Of a stretch of DNA of 64,000 nucleotides, positions 8,814 to 17,710 are shown piece after piece. The stretch comes from Microbacterium sp. AK031. Lineage in GTDB: Bacteria; Actinomycetota; Actinomycetes; Actinomycetales; Microbacteriaceae. The stretch's first letter is position 1. Each line of letters begins with the position of its first letter. The notes under the pieces were generated by a model, which was not told where the DNA came from, did no database searches, and saw nothing but the letters and a program-made list of their open reading frames with translations. The DNA lies in NCBI RefSeq assembly GCF_024807145.1, contig NZ_JANUCA010000003.1:186001-250000 (forward strand), given 5' to 3'. Position numbers and translations under genes: made by a program.

Positions 8814-9521
8814 GTGATCACTCGGTTCGAAGAACTTGACTGGCAGCCCACACCGATCGGCGACCTCATGCTGCGGCGCCGCACGGAGCCTGCCGTCGGC
8901 CAGGAGATCTACGAGGTCAAGCTCGGCGACGAGTACCTCATGTCGAGCCTGTTCACGGTGGCCGAAGAAGAACTCGCCCACCTGGGGCTTGCCGCAGTCG
9001 AGGGCGACGAGCTCTCGGTGCTGGTCGGGGGCCTCGGGCTGGGTTACACCGCTGTCGCCGCGTTGCGGGACGAGCGCGTGCGTGCACTCACGGTGATCGA
9101 TCGGCTCGCCGCCGTGATCGGCTGGCACGAGCGGATGCTGCTGCCGGTGTCGTCCGAGTTGGTCGGCGATGCGCGAACGAACCTGGTGGAGGACGACTTC
9201 TTCGCCGTGATGCGGGCCGCGCCCGCGGAAGACCGCAGTGGGTACTCTGCCATTCTGCTCGATGTGGATCACTCCCCGCGCCATCAACTCGACCCGACGC
9301 ACGCTGATCTATACAGCGCCGCCGGGTTGCGCGCGCTCGATCGCCATCTCGCGCCGCGGGGCGTCTTCGTGCTGTGGTCGGATGACCCGCCCGACGACGA
9401 CTTCATGGCCCGGATGAATGCCGTCTTCGACGACACCGCGGCGCACGTGGTCGACTTCGACAACCCGGTCACGGGCGGGGTGTCGTCGAACACGGTCTAC
9501 CTCGGGCGCAGCCGCAGCTGA
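8814..9521 (+). CDS. Spermidine synthase-like protein (Rossmann methyltransferase fold)
   Basis: 235 residues. The segment LSVLVGGLGLGYTAVAAL (about 64-81) is the glycine-rich nucleotide-binding motif of the spermidine synthase/SAM methyltransferase fold, followed by an acidic strand end (LTVIDRLAAVIGWHE). It resembles the short SpeE-like proteins common in actinobacteria, which often lack the residues for polyamine transfer, so a real aminopropyltransferase role is not assured. The GTG at 8814 has a GGAGGG ribosome binding site. The gene is convergent with the large esterase, and a long hairpin separates them. Confidence 0.65.
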   Translation: MITRFEELDWQPTPIGDLMLRRRTEPAVGQEIYEVKLGDEYLMSSLFTVAEEELAHLGLAAVEGDELSVLVGGLGLGYTAVAALRDERVRALTVIDRLAAVIGWHERMLLPVSSELVGDARTNLVEDDFFAVMRAAPAEDRSGYSAILLDVDHSPRHQLDPTHADLYSAAGLRALDRHLAPRGVFVLWSDDPPDDDFMARMNAVFDDTAAHVVDFDNPVTGGVSSNTVYLGRSRS

Positions 9522-9543
9522 CAGTCTCGAGGCGCACACGCGA

Positions 9544-9586
9544 GTGGCGCCGTCGCCTCTCCATGTCGAAGAGGCGACGGCGCCAC
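9544..9586. terminator. Bidirectional hairpin between convergent genes
   Basis: A perfect 16-bp inverted repeat (9544-9559 with 9571-9586) encloses an 11-nt loop. It sits between the stop codons of the SpeE-like gene and the minus-strand esterase. No strong T-run follows on either side, so it may act as a stabilising or poorly T-dependent terminator. Confidence 0.7.
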
Positions 9587-9614
9587 CGTATGCGGTTCAG
9601 TCAGACGTCGTCAT

Positions 9615-11804
9615 TCACTCCTGGAACAGCCGAGGAGCGAAGTCGATGAGGTTCTTCTGCCAGACGTCCCACCCGTGCGGGCCGGGCGTCACGCCGTCGA
9701 ACTCGTACTCGAGGCCGATCGCGTCCATGGTCGCAAGAGAGGTCATCATCCCCTGATAGACGAAGTCGGTGATGTCGCCGATGTAGAAACGGATCATGTC
9801 GGTGTTGGCGTTGATCGCCTCGACGTCCACTCCGTTGCCGCTGCCGAAGCCGGCAGAGAAGACACCGATCCAGGAGAACTGGTCCGGATGCGCTTTCATG
9901 ACCGACAGGGTGCGCGCGCCACCGGCCGAGAGGCCGGCGAGTGCGCGCTGGTGCGGATCACTGCTGACGTTGTAGTTCTGCTCCGTCGCCGGGACCACGT
10001 TCTCCAGCAGCTCCTTCGGATAGTCGTTGACGTTGCCGTTCGGCATCACCACGACCATCGGCTCGATGGCGCCGTCCAGGAAGAGGTTGTCGAGTATCTG
10101 ACGCGTGCGTCCGACCTCCACCCAATCCGTCCAGCTCTGCCCGCCACCGTGATTGAGCACGAACAGCGGATAGCCCTCAGCACGGTCTGCGTCGTAGCCC
10201 GGGGGCGTCCACACATAGGCGCTGCGTTCCTGTCCGGCCACGGTGCTCTGGTACGTCATGACGTCCAGATCGCCGCCCTGTCCCTCCGGCACGTCGGTCA
10301 GCAGACGCGACTCCTCGCCCTCGACGAGGAAGGTGCTCCACATGGGTTCGGACGTCACGGATGTCGGGTTCGACGTGTCCTTGACGGCCTGCCGGTCGAC
10401 GATGAGGCGGTAGTGGTAGAACCACGGATCCAGCGGTCCGATGGTCGCCTGCCAGCGATCGTCGACCTTGTTCATCTCCACGCGCAGCCAGCTGCCGCCC
10501 GGGGCGATGTTCGCCCACACTGAGGCGTACTCGGCATCCGCGAACTCGGTCGTCGTCTCGAACGTGACGAATCCGTCCTCGCTGATCCACGGCGTCGGCG
10601 TCGTGCCGGATGCCGGCGTCTCGAAGCGCTCGGTGAGCGCGGTGTGCCCGTCGCTCATCGCCGGATCGGATGAGTTGCCGGTGAACAGCCGCGGCGCGAA
10701 GTCGATCAGGTTCTCCTGCCACGCGTTCCAGTTGTGACCGGCATCAGGGTTGACGCCGTCGAACTGGTACTCGAGGCCGAGCTCGTCGAACTTCTGGAAC
10801 GAGTCGAAGACGTCATTGTGCGCGGCATCCGTCGCGTTGCCGACGTAGACGCGGAACAGGTCGGTCTTGTTGTTCATCTTCTTGACCGGAATGCCATCGA
10901 GGTCACCGAAACGCCCGGCGCCGAAGGTGCCGACCGCCGTGAACTCGCCCGGGTGCTCGCTGAAGACCTCGAACGTCTGGCCGCCGCCCATCGACAGACC
11001 GGCCAACGCCCGCTTGTTCCTCGATGGCGAGACGTTGTACTGACCCTCCACTGCAGGAACGATGTTGTCCATCAGCTCCGCGGAGAAGTCCGGCACGTTG
11101 CCGTTGCCCATTACGACGAGCATGTCCTCGAGCTGGCCGGACAGCCACAGGTTGTCGAGGATCTGCTCTGCGCGACCGACCTCGACCCAATCGCGGTAGC
11201 TCTGTCCGCCGCCATGCTGCAGGTAGAGCACGGGAAGCTTCTTGCCCTTGGGCTTGTACGTCGGAGGCACCCAGACGAGCGCTTCGCGTTCTTCGTTCGC
11301 GATAGAGCTGTCGTAAGTCAGCGTCTCGATCGTGCCGGCATCCTCAGGGGCATCCGCCAGCAGTGCTGCGGACTCACCGGGAATGAAGAATGTGCTCCAC
11401 TCGGGCTCGGATGCGACGCTCGTGGGGTTGCTGGCATCCTTGAGAACCTTGCTGTCGTCGCCGGTGACCTGGTAATAGTACAGGCCGGGCTCGAACGGGC
11501 CGTAGGTCGCGGTCCAATTGGCACCGCTGCGCTGCAGGCCGATCTGGGCCCAGTTGAACGAAGGCCCGAAGTTGCCTTCGACGACCACCTGCGACACTGG
11601 CCCGACTGCCTCTTCGACCGAGGCGTTGGGCACGCTGATCCTCAGGTAACCGTCATCCTGGACATTGACCCAGGGGGTGGCGGCAGCCGCCGGAGCGGCG
11701 AATGCCAGTCCAGCAAATGCGACCATGGCTGCGGTGAGCAGTGCAGCCGCGCGCCTCGTTCTTCCGAGTCGGCTCGAATACCGACTCTCGGATGTGATCT
11801 CCAT
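9615..11804 (-). CDS. Secreted tandem two-domain esterase (CE1/esterase D-like, duplicated)
   Basis: 729 residues with an N-terminal signal peptide (twin Arg then a hydrophobic stretch to about residue 43, ending AAPAAAAT). The mature protein is an internal duplication. Each half has an Ig/CBM48-like beta domain (about 44-145 and 405-495) and an alpha/beta-hydrolase of the esterase D/feruloyl-esterase type. Both nucleophile motifs are intact (GLSMGG, Ser271; GLSAGG, Ser626), as are the presumed catalytic histidines (AGHNW, His357; GPHGW, His710). The copies share blocks such as HGGGQS, DWVEVGR, QILDNL and NLIDFAPRLF. Such enzymes deacylate plant polysaccharides or other esters outside the cell. 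The ATG at 11804 has a GAGGAA ribosome binding site. A palindromic operator lies upstream. Confidence 0.88.
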   Translation of the reverse strand: MEITSESRYSSRLGRTRRAAALLTAAMVAFAGLAFAAPAAAATPWVNVQDDGYLRISVPNASVEEAVGPVSQVVVEGNFGPSFNWAQIGLQRSGANWTATYGPFEPGLYYYQVTGDDSKVLKDASNPTSVASEPEWSTFFIPGESAALLADAPEDAGTIETLTYDSSIANEEREALVWVPPTYKPKGKKLPVLYLQHGGGQSYRDWVEVGRAEQILDNLWLSGQLEDMLVVMGNGNVPDFSAELMDNIVPAVEGQYNVSPSRNKRALAGLSMGGGQTFEVFSEHPGEFTAVGTFGAGRFGDLDGIPVKKMNNKTDLFRVYVGNATDAAHNDVFDSFQKFDELGLEYQFDGVNPDAGHNWNAWQENLIDFAPRLFTGNSSDPAMSDGHTALTERFETPASGTTPTPWISEDGFVTFETTTEFADAEYASVWANIAPGGSWLRVEMNKVDDRWQATIGPLDPWFYHYRLIVDRQAVKDTSNPTSVTSEPMWSTFLVEGEESRLLTDVPEGQGGDLDVMTYQSTVAGQERSAYVWTPPGYDADRAEGYPLFVLNHGGGQSWTDWVEVGRTRQILDNLFLDGAIEPMVVVMPNGNVNDYPKELLENVVPATEQNYNVSSDPHQRALAGLSAGGARTLSVMKAHPDQFSWIGVFSAGFGSGNGVDVEAINANTDMIRFYIGDITDFVYQGMMTSLATMDAIGLEYEFDGVTPGPHGWDVWQKNLIDFAPRLFQE

Positions 11805-11906
11805 CGATTCCTCATCTCGTGTGACTCGGCCGACTCGGGTGAGACGCGCGAGCGCGGCTCGTACCGGGCCGGATGGGGGAATACGGATCAATTCGCCGTG
11901 ACTGCA

Positions 11907-11922
11907 TTTACAACGTCGTAAA
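11907..11922 (-). promoter_or_regulatory. LacI-type operator upstream of the secreted esterase
   Basis: The 16-mer TTTACAACGTCGTAAA is a near-perfect palindrome with one mismatched pair and a central ACGT. This is the usual form of LacI-family operators. It lies about 100 bp upstream of the esterase start in an otherwise gene-free stretch (11805-12023). It suggests that the esterase is induced by a plant-derived sugar. The cognate regulator is not identified. Confidence 0.5.
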
Positions 11923-12023
11923 CCCGTACGCGGATACTCTTGCAGGCGGAGAGGGGCAAGGTCAATGCCAATTTCCAACGTTGTGAAGAATCGTCGTTCC
12001 GTGCGCGGTGTGCAGAAGCCGTC

Positions 12024-13424
12024 TCAGCGCCGAACGCGGGCGCGCGACTTCGCAACGCTGGCGAGCGTCACGCGCAGAGGAGTGCCGAGGTAGAGGCCGA
12101 GAGATGCGCCGGCAGCCAGGCCGACGCCGATCGAGGCTGCGAGCACAAGGGGACTGATGCTCACCAGCATCCCCTCGGCCGTCCCGTCGGAGTCGACGAG
12201 GCCGAGCAGGCCTCTGAACACAGCCGAGCCTGGCACGAGGGGGACGATCGCTGCCGTCGTGACGGCGACGGACGGGACGTGCAGATTGCGCGAGATCAGG
12301 ATGCCGATGAAGCTGGCGAGGAGTGCCCCGACAGCACTTGCCGCACCTTCGTGGACATCGAGCAGAATAGTGAAGCTGTAGCCGATGATCGCGATTACGC
12401 TCAACACGGCGCTGACAAGGATGATCCGCATCCCCGCGCCGTTGAACAGCGCGACGGCGACTGCGATGATCATGGCGCCGGCGATCTGCGCGGGCAGCGG
12501 GCCGAACGGCAGGGCGTCATCGGGCAGCGCCATGCTGTATCCGACCAGGCGAGCGAGTTCGAGGCCGATGAGGATGCCGAGGACCACGCCGACGGTCTGC
12601 ATCGTGAGGTCGAGGATGCGGCCGCCCGCGGTGAGCGCGAATCCGTCGATCGCGTCCTGTGCCGCGCCGACCACGGTGAGCCCGGAGAGCATCAGCACGA
12701 TGCCTGAGGCGACGATGACCGAGGGCTGTACGTGATCGAACGGCGTGATGCCGGCCGTACCGAATGCGGAAGTAATGGTCGCGAATGCGGTGATGACGAA
12801 GGCGCCGGCGATCTGGCTGAAGAAGGACGGCACCTGCAGACGCGCGAGACCGGCCTGGGTGAATGCCGCACAGAGCGCTGCGACGAAGGTGAGCAGGATG
12901 ACGAGCGGCGACGCGCTGAAGAGCAGCGCGACGCCGACGGTCAGCAGCGCGCGGGCGAAGATCACGACGATGGGCCGATACAGAAACGGAGTGCGACGAA
13001 TGATCCGGAAGGCTATGCGCGCCTCGGTGAGTTCCATGCCCTCAGTGATGTCGACGAGCAGTGCCTGCAGTCGCTGCAGTTTCGCGTGATCAGGCGAGGC
13101 TGCGCGCACCACGCGGAGCAGCGTCGTCGGCCAGTCCTCTTCGCCGCGATGGTACGAGACACCGATCGCGTTGAACGTGACGTCCACCTGAACGCCGGCG
13201 AGTCCATACACTTGGGCGACGCGGGTGATCGCGAAGGTGACGTCGTGCGCAGAAGCACCGACTGCGAACATCGACTCGCCGATCCGCAGGGCGAGGTCGA
13301 GGATCTTCACAACGATGGTCTCGCTCAGCACCGGGTACGCCTCGGTGAGCGCGACCTTCGACGGGTCGGTACTGATGGCGCGGCGGACGGAAGTCAACAA
13401 CCTCCAGTGGCGTTCGGGGGACAT
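12024..13424 (-). CDS. Threonine/serine exporter family protein (ThrE-like)
   Basis: 467 residues. The N-terminal 150 residues form the soluble ThrE domain (ETIVVKILDLALRIGESMFAVGASAHDVT). About ten hydrophobic helices follow, covering the ThrE and ThrE_2 regions fused in one chain, as in Corynebacterium ThrE, which exports threonine and serine. The length is normal for the fused form. The start at 13424 (MSPERHW) is chosen because the preceding sequence reads as non-conserved Arg/Pro-rich filler. No strong ribosome binding site is present. The gene is divergent from the AI-2E permease across 184 bp. Confidence 0.82.
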   Translation of the reverse strand: MSPERHWRLLTSVRRAISTDPSKVALTEAYPVLSETIVVKILDLALRIGESMFAVGASAHDVTFAITRVAQVYGLAGVQVDVTFNAIGVSYHRGEEDWPTTLLRVVRAASPDHAKLQRLQALLVDITEGMELTEARIAFRIIRRTPFLYRPIVVIFARALLTVGVALLFSASPLVILLTFVAALCAAFTQAGLARLQVPSFFSQIAGAFVITAFATITSAFGTAGITPFDHVQPSVIVASGIVLMLSGLTVVGAAQDAIDGFALTAGGRILDLTMQTVGVVLGILIGLELARLVGYSMALPDDALPFGPLPAQIAGAMIIAVAVALFNGAGMRIILVSAVLSVIAIIGYSFTILLDVHEGAASAVGALLASFIGILISRNLHVPSVAVTTAAIVPLVPGSAVFRGLLGLVDSDGTAEGMLVSISPLVLAASIGVGLAAGASLGLYLGTPLRVTLASVAKSRARVRR

Positions 13425-13608
13425 ACTTCCATTGTGTCGAGGTGGCGGGTGGACGTCATCCCCGGCCGGTATCGAACACCGATGCGGGCGCGATCCGCCA
13501 CGCGGTCGGAGATCGGTCTTCGCACGACGTGACCCGGCCGTCATCCCCCTTGACCTGACGCGGTGACGGTGCTCGAATGTGACTCCGCAACTGAGAACAG
13601 GGGGCAGC

Positions 13609-14739
13609 ATGTGGCATCGCGTCAGGCAGAGCGGTGGTGGGGGATCGGGAACGGACAGCAGCCGCCTGAACCGAATCGATCCGTTCACCTTCGGTCTGGT
13701 CGGAGCGCTCGGTGTGCTCCTCGCGCTCTTGATCGGCGCGATCATCGGACAGCTCGCGACCGTGTTGATCTACATCGGCGTGGCGCTGTTCCTCGCTCTC
13801 GGGCTGGATCCTGTTGTGGTCTTCTTGGAGAAGCGGATGCCGCGCGCGGCGGCTGTGAGCGTGGTCGTCTCCGGAGTGCTGATCATCTTCGCCGGCATCC
13901 TTCTCGCGATCGTGCCGATGCTGGTGCGTCAGATCGCCAACCTCATCGAAGACGCCCCGAAGATGATCGACGATGTGATGAACAGCGACTGGTTCACGCA
14001 GTTGACCGGTCAGTACGGTGCGGAGATCGAGGATGCGGCGAATGGGGCGTTGGAGTTCGTTCAAGACCCTGACAATCTGGGTCAGATCGGCGGCGGGCTG
14101 ATCGCGGTCGGGTCGGGGATCGCGAGCGCGGTCACCGGCGTGACGATCGTGCTCATCCTGACTTTGTATTTCATGGCATCGCTGCGGGGAATGAAGAGGA
14201 TCGCGACGCGCTTTGTTCCGGCGTACCGTCGCCCGGGCTTCAGCGAGTTGCTCGAGGATGTGTCGACTGCCGTGGGTCGCTATGTGATCGGTCAGGCCAG
14301 TCTCGCCTCGATCAACGGAGTGCTGACGATAATCCTCATGAGCATTATCGGAGCGCCGGTGCCGGCGTTGCTGGCGTTGATCGCGTTCATCGGCTCACTC
14401 ATCCCGCTCGTCGGAACCCTCAGCGCATCGATCGTCATCTCGCTGATCTGTCTGGTCGATGCACCGCTCACCGCGCTGATCGCGGCCATCTACTACCTCA
14501 TCTACATGCAGATCGAGGCGTATGTGCTCAGCCCGCGCATCATGAGTCGCGCAGTGTCGGTGCCAGGCGCGATCGTCGTGATCGCGGCAGTCGGCGGCGG
14601 CACGCTCGGAGGCATTCTCGGTGCTCTCGTCGCGATCCCCGTTACGGCCAGCATCATCATCATCATTCAGAAGGTGCTGTTCCCCACGCAAGACCGCAAG
14701 CTCGCCCCGCCGGATGCTGAGGTCGGTGTCATCGCGTAG
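13609..14739 (+). CDS. AI-2E family transporter (PerM/TqsA-like)
   Basis: A 376-residue membrane protein of the AI-2E/UPF0118 family, with about eight hydrophobic segments and the conserved C-terminal region (GSLIPLVGT near 262-270, then a block ending PRIMSRAVSVPGAIVV). Members have been linked to quorum-signal export or to Na+(Li+)/H+ antiport; the substrate here is unknown. The ATG at 13609 is used because an AGGGGG ribosome binding site lies just upstream. It is convergent with the 118-residue hypothetical gene, with only a 14-bp gap. Confidence 0.83.
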   Translation: MWHRVRQSGGGGSGTDSSRLNRIDPFTFGLVGALGVLLALLIGAIIGQLATVLIYIGVALFLALGLDPVVVFLEKRMPRAAAVSVVVSGVLIIFAGILLAIVPMLVRQIANLIEDAPKMIDDVMNSDWFTQLTGQYGAEIEDAANGALEFVQDPDNLGQIGGGLIAVGSGIASAVTGVTIVLILTLYFMASLRGMKRIATRFVPAYRRPGFSELLEDVSTAVGRYVIGQASLASINGVLTIILMSIIGAPVPALLALIAFIGSLIPLVGTLSASIVISLICLVDAPLTALIAAIYYLIYMQIEAYVLSPRIMSRAVSVPGAIVVIAAVGGGTLGGILGALVAIPVTASIIIIIQKVLFPTQDRKLAPPDAEVGVIA

Positions 14740-14753
14740 CGGCACCTGCGCAA

Positions 14754-15110
14754 TCACCGGGGCGCGTGTTCCTCCGTATCGAGGTGGATCCGGCCGGGGA
14801 GGAAGGGCAGCGCCGGTGCACGATACGTGAGTGACGCCGCGTGGCGAGATTCGAGCGTGAACTCTGCCTGACCGAAGCGCCACACTCGGTTGAAAAGGAA
14901 AACGCCGATCGTCACGGTCTCCTCAGCTGGAACCTGCCACGTGCCGAGGCCCCACTGCGTCGGCTGACCGCGCCCGGCGATGACGAGCGTCGGCCTGACG
15001 GCTGCGTACATCGCAAACCACGGCTTGTGCATGGTCAGTTCAATACGGCGGGTTGCGCGGGAGTTCGCCGTCGCGCGCGCTCGGGGTGGTTGGTCTCGGT
15101 TGTCGGGCAT
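14754..15110 (-). CDS. Hypothetical protein (118 aa)
   Basis: A 118-residue cytoplasmic-type protein with no recognised domain. The first 30 residues are polar and Arg-rich; the rest reads as a beta-rich fold (PTLVIAGRGQPTQWGLGTW, then ETVTIGVFLFNRVWRFGQAEF). The ATG at 15110 is preceded by GGAG at short spacing. It lies 58 bp downstream of the nuclease gene on the same strand and may be its operon partner. I considered an inhibitor of the nuclease but see no evidence beyond position. Confidence 0.5.
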   Translation of the reverse strand: MPDNRDQPPRARATANSRATRRIELTMHKPWFAMYAAVRPTLVIAGRGQPTQWGLGTWQVPAEETVTIGVFLFNRVWRFGQAEFTLESRHAASLTYRAPALPFLPGRIHLDTEEHAPR

Positions 15111-15168
15111 GGGCTCCTGCGTTCGGTGAGGTGGAGTCTGATCAGCGTGTGTTGGGGTCGCCAGCGGG

Positions 15169-15954
15169 TCAGAGGATGATCTCGTGTGCAGTGACGAGTG
15201 CGCGCCAGACATCGGTGCGAAGGGTCTGCGCTTTCAGCACGTCTGCATCCGACAAGGGTCCGAAGTCGATCCCGGTCAGGTCTGCGATGTCTGCGATGGG
15301 TGCTTGGAACGTGCGGAACGCCCCCAGTGGTGGTGAGGCGAGAAGGTCTTCGGACGTGTCGACGAGTTCTGACTGGTCGAGAATGAAACCGGTCGATGCG
15401 AGACCGTTCGGTCCCTGCCACACGGCGACCTTCCAGAAGCGCAGGGGAATTCGGATGCCGCGGTAGGGCGGATCGCCATCTGCGAGCACCGGCGCGGTGA
15501 AGACCGACACGCGCTGGTCGGTCGTCTCGGCGTACGCGAGCACGTGGTCCTCGAGGCCGAGCCAGAGGTCTTTCGACTGATTGAAGCCGGCCGCCTGTGG
15601 TGCCGCATTCGGATAGAAGAAGGTTGCTTCGGTGGCGTCGCGCGCCTCGTCCGGCGCACCCCACCCCGGGTCGCGGCGACGCACGAGGTGGCCTCGATCG
15701 AGATCGTTTCGGGCGTAGACGTCCGGACCCGTCTGTTGCTCAGCGGGGATCCGCGGATCGAGTCGCCAATCGCCGGCGCGCGGCACTTCGCGCAGGTGTG
15801 CGCCGTCGATGTTGACGGCGGTGACGGCCGCGAGTCTGCGCTGCGGTTCGAGCAAAACGGAGAACCGCGGGTAGGTGAGTTCTCGAACTTCGGGCGCGGG
15901 CAGGGGCATCGGAAGTGGCGTGGCCAGGAACCCGGCGTCGTACCCGTCTGTCAT
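15169..15954 (-). CDS. DNA/RNA non-specific endonuclease (NUC1 family)
   Basis: 261 residues. NDLDRGHLVRRRDP (about 104-117) carries the DRGH catalytic motif of the beta-beta-alpha-metal NUC1 nucleases, where His is the general base; a downstream Asn in NAAPQAAGFNQ is the expected metal ligand. Such enzymes cut single- and double-stranded DNA and RNA. Most family members are secreted, but no signal peptide is visible from the ATG at 15954. The longer reading from 16101 also lacks one, so this protein is either cytoplasmic or exported by another route. The start at 15954 has a GGAG sequence just upstream. Confidence 0.83.
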   Translation of the reverse strand: MTDGYDAGFLATPLPMPLPAPEVRELTYPRFSVLLEPQRRLAAVTAVNIDGAHLREVPRAGDWRLDPRIPAEQQTGPDVYARNDLDRGHLVRRRDPGWGAPDEARDATEATFFYPNAAPQAAGFNQSKDLWLGLEDHVLAYAETTDQRVSVFTAPVLADGDPPYRGIRIPLRFWKVAVWQGPNGLASTGFILDQSELVDTSEDLLASPPLGAFRTFQAPIADIADLTGIDFGPLSDADVLKAQTLRTDVWRALVTAHEIIL

Positions 15955-16066
15955 GTCTCCATCGTGCCGGATGCCGGCCCCGGCCGAGAACATAGCCCGT
16001 TGCTCCACGTGAACTTCCGAAGACGGATCTTGAAACACTTGCCTATATGGGTATATGAGATGGAAT

Positions 16067-16405
16067 ATGGCACGTGCAGCGACCACCTCGGATGTGTTCA
16101 ACGCGATCGCTGAACCGCGCCGCAGGCAGATCCTTGTGCTGCTTCGTGCCGGCGAGCGACCGGTGACCGAGCTGGCACAGGAGCTGGGACTGCCTCAGCC
16201 GGGCGCGTCGAAGCATCTTCGGGTGCTTCGAGAGGTCGGACTGGTGCGGGAGCGCAGGGCGGGGAAGCAACGCCTGTATGCGATCGACGCCCAAGGGCTT
16301 CGAACGGTCCACGAGTGGACCGGCGGGTTCGAGCAGTTCTGGAACGAGAGCTTCGATCGGCTGGACGCTTACGTGCAGGAACTCAAGCAGGAACGAGAGG
16401 AATAG
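16067..16405 (+). CDS. ArsR-family winged-helix transcriptional regulator
   Basis: A 112-residue winged-helix DNA-binding protein. FNAIAEPRRRQILVLLRAGERPVTELAQELGLPQPGASKHLRVLREVGLV is the helix-turn-helix core (only excerpted here by name: residues about 11-60). No metal-binding cysteines are seen, so it belongs to the non-metal ArsR group that commonly heads an operon with an SRPBCC (AHSA1) protein. ATG at 16067 or the in-frame ATG at 16055 could be used. The AT-rich CTATATGGGTATATGAG stretch just upstream probably holds the promoter and operator for autoregulation. The operon continues with two genes in tight order. Confidence 0.85.
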   Translation: MARAATTSDVFNAIAEPRRRQILVLLRAGERPVTELAQELGLPQPGASKHLRVLREVGLVRERRAGKQRLYAIDAQGLRTVHEWTGGFEQFWNESFDRLDAYVQELKQEREE

Positions 16406-16407
16406 GG

Positions 16408-16908
16408 ATGGATTCGACGGCTTCTTCGTCGCCGGCCGGCACTGCCGACCGTGAGATCGTGGTCTCGCGTCATATCGACGCTCCGCGCGAGCTGGTGTTC
16501 GAGGCGTTCACCGAGGTGCGGCATCTGTCGCAGTGGTGGGGACCGAATGGGTTCACCACGACCACGAGGGCGTTCGAGTTCCGGGTCGGCGGCGTGTGGG
16601 ACTTCGCGATGCGCGGCCCGGACGGAACGGACTATCAGGAGTGGATCACCTGGACCGAGATCGTCGCACCGGAGCGGATCGCCATGCTCCACGGCGAGCA
16701 CCTCGATGACCCGAACGCGTTCGAGTCGGTCCTCACCTTCTCACCTGAGGGAGCGGCGACGCGGGTCGAGATGCTCGCCGTGTTCCCGACCTCGCAGCTG
16801 CGCGATGAGGCGATCGAGAAGTTCGGCGCGATCGAGGGCGGCAAGCAGACGCTGGGCAGCCTGGCCTCCTACGTCGAGGGGCTCGTTCGGGGAGGTGGCG
16901 ACGTCTGA
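16408..16908 (+). CDS. SRPBCC/AHSA1 (START-like) domain protein
   Basis: A 166-residue single-domain protein with the AHSA1 pattern: DREIVVSRHIDAPRELVFEAF (start of the fold, about residues 14-34), HLSQWWGP near 41, and a C-terminal helix. The fold binds hydrophobic ligands; the cellular ligand is unknown. Pairing with an ArsR regulator only 2 bp upstream is a very common arrangement, in which the regulator controls this gene. The stop codon overlaps the ATG of the next gene, so translation is coupled. Confidence 0.85.
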   Translation: MDSTASSSPAGTADREIVVSRHIDAPRELVFEAFTEVRHLSQWWGPNGFTTTTRAFEFRVGGVWDFAMRGPDGTDYQEWITWTEIVAPERIAMLHGEHLDDPNAFESVLTFSPEGAATRVEMLAVFPTSQLRDEAIEKFGAIEGGKQTLGSLASYVEGLVRGGGDV

Positions 16909-17528
16909 TGTCCGGCATGGTGTTCTTCAGCGTGTCGATGTCGCTGGACGGGTTCATCGCTCCGGAGTCGTCGGAGGAGTTGATGGGGAAGCAGTGGATG
17001 GAGCTGCAGCAGTGGGTCTTCCGACAGCGGCACTTCCGTGAGAACCTCCAGCTCGGAACGGGCGGGGAGGAGGGTCGCGACAACGACATCTTGCGGGAGA
17101 CATTCGAGCGCACCGGCGCGAGCGTGATGGGCAAGCGGATGTTCGACGCCGGCGAGACGATGTGGCCGGATGAGGCGCCCTTCCACACGCCGGTCTTCGT
17201 CGTCACTCACGAGGAGCGCGAGCCGTGGCGGCGGCCGGGCGGGACTACCTTCCACTTCGTCAACGACGGCATTGAGGCCGCGCTCGATCAGGCGCGTACA
17301 GCCGCGGGCAGTCGAGACGTCCGGATCGCAGGCGGCGCCGAGACGATCGTGGAACATCTGAACGCCGGTCTGGTCGACGAGTTCACGGTGTCGCTGTCAC
17401 CGGTGCTCTTCGGTTCCGGCATCCGCCTGTTCGAGGGGATCGACGCGAGTCGGGTTGCCTTGGCGCAGGTCGCTGCGGAGGCTTCGCCTAAGACGACGCA
17501 TCTCAAGTACGTTGTGCATCTGCGCTGA
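16908..17528 (+). CDS. Dihydrofolate reductase family protein (RibD C-terminal-like)
   Basis: 206 residues. Features of the RibD-C/DHFR-like fold are visible: an initial beta strand and SLDGFIAP near residues 10-20, GASVMGKRMFD near 64-74, and a C-terminal RIAGGAETIVEHL block for nucleotide binding. These proteins bind NADPH, but most members outside folate or riboflavin synthesis have no known substrate. It is translationally coupled to the SRPBCC gene by a TGATG overlap. It is the last gene before the tRNA-Phe island, which starts about 180 bp downstream. Confidence 0.8.
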   Translation: MSGMVFFSVSMSLDGFIAPESSEELMGKQWMELQQWVFRQRHFRENLQLGTGGEEGRDNDILRETFERTGASVMGKRMFDAGETMWPDEAPFHTPVFVVTHEEREPWRRPGGTTFHFVNDGIEAALDQARTAAGSRDVRIAGGAETIVEHLNAGLVDEFTVSLSPVLFGSGIRLFEGIDASRVALAQVAAEASPKTTHLKYVVHLR

Positions 17529-17678
17529 GTGATGCAGGCGGAGACCGGGACTCAGCGGGCAGCCCGGACCTTGAGCGAAGAACACTTTCCGGGCTTCAGC
17601 GCTACGGGAAGCCGGAAGCTCCTCTTTCACCAGCGAGCGCGTACTCGGCCCGACCAGTACGCAACTGCTGAACGCAAA
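17529..17678. other. Intergenic region before the island
   Basis: No convincing gene is seen. A 69-residue open frame here lacks a ribosome binding site and recognisable composition. This is ancestral chromosome between the DHFR-like gene and the original tRNA-Phe terminator. Confidence 0.4.
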
Positions 17679-17709
17679 AGTCCCCAAGAGCAGAAGCCTC
17701 TTGAGGGAC
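17679..17709 (-). terminator. Ancestral tRNA-Phe terminator, now cut off by the island
   Basis: On the minus strand this reads as a G/C-rich hairpin (arms around 17701-17709 and 17680-17690) followed by TTTTGC. It abuts the left 44-bp copy of the tRNA-Phe 3' half. Before integration it would have terminated the tRNA-Glu/Asp/Phe operon, which is strong context for the direction of insertion. Confidence 0.65.
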
Positions 17710-17710
17710 A

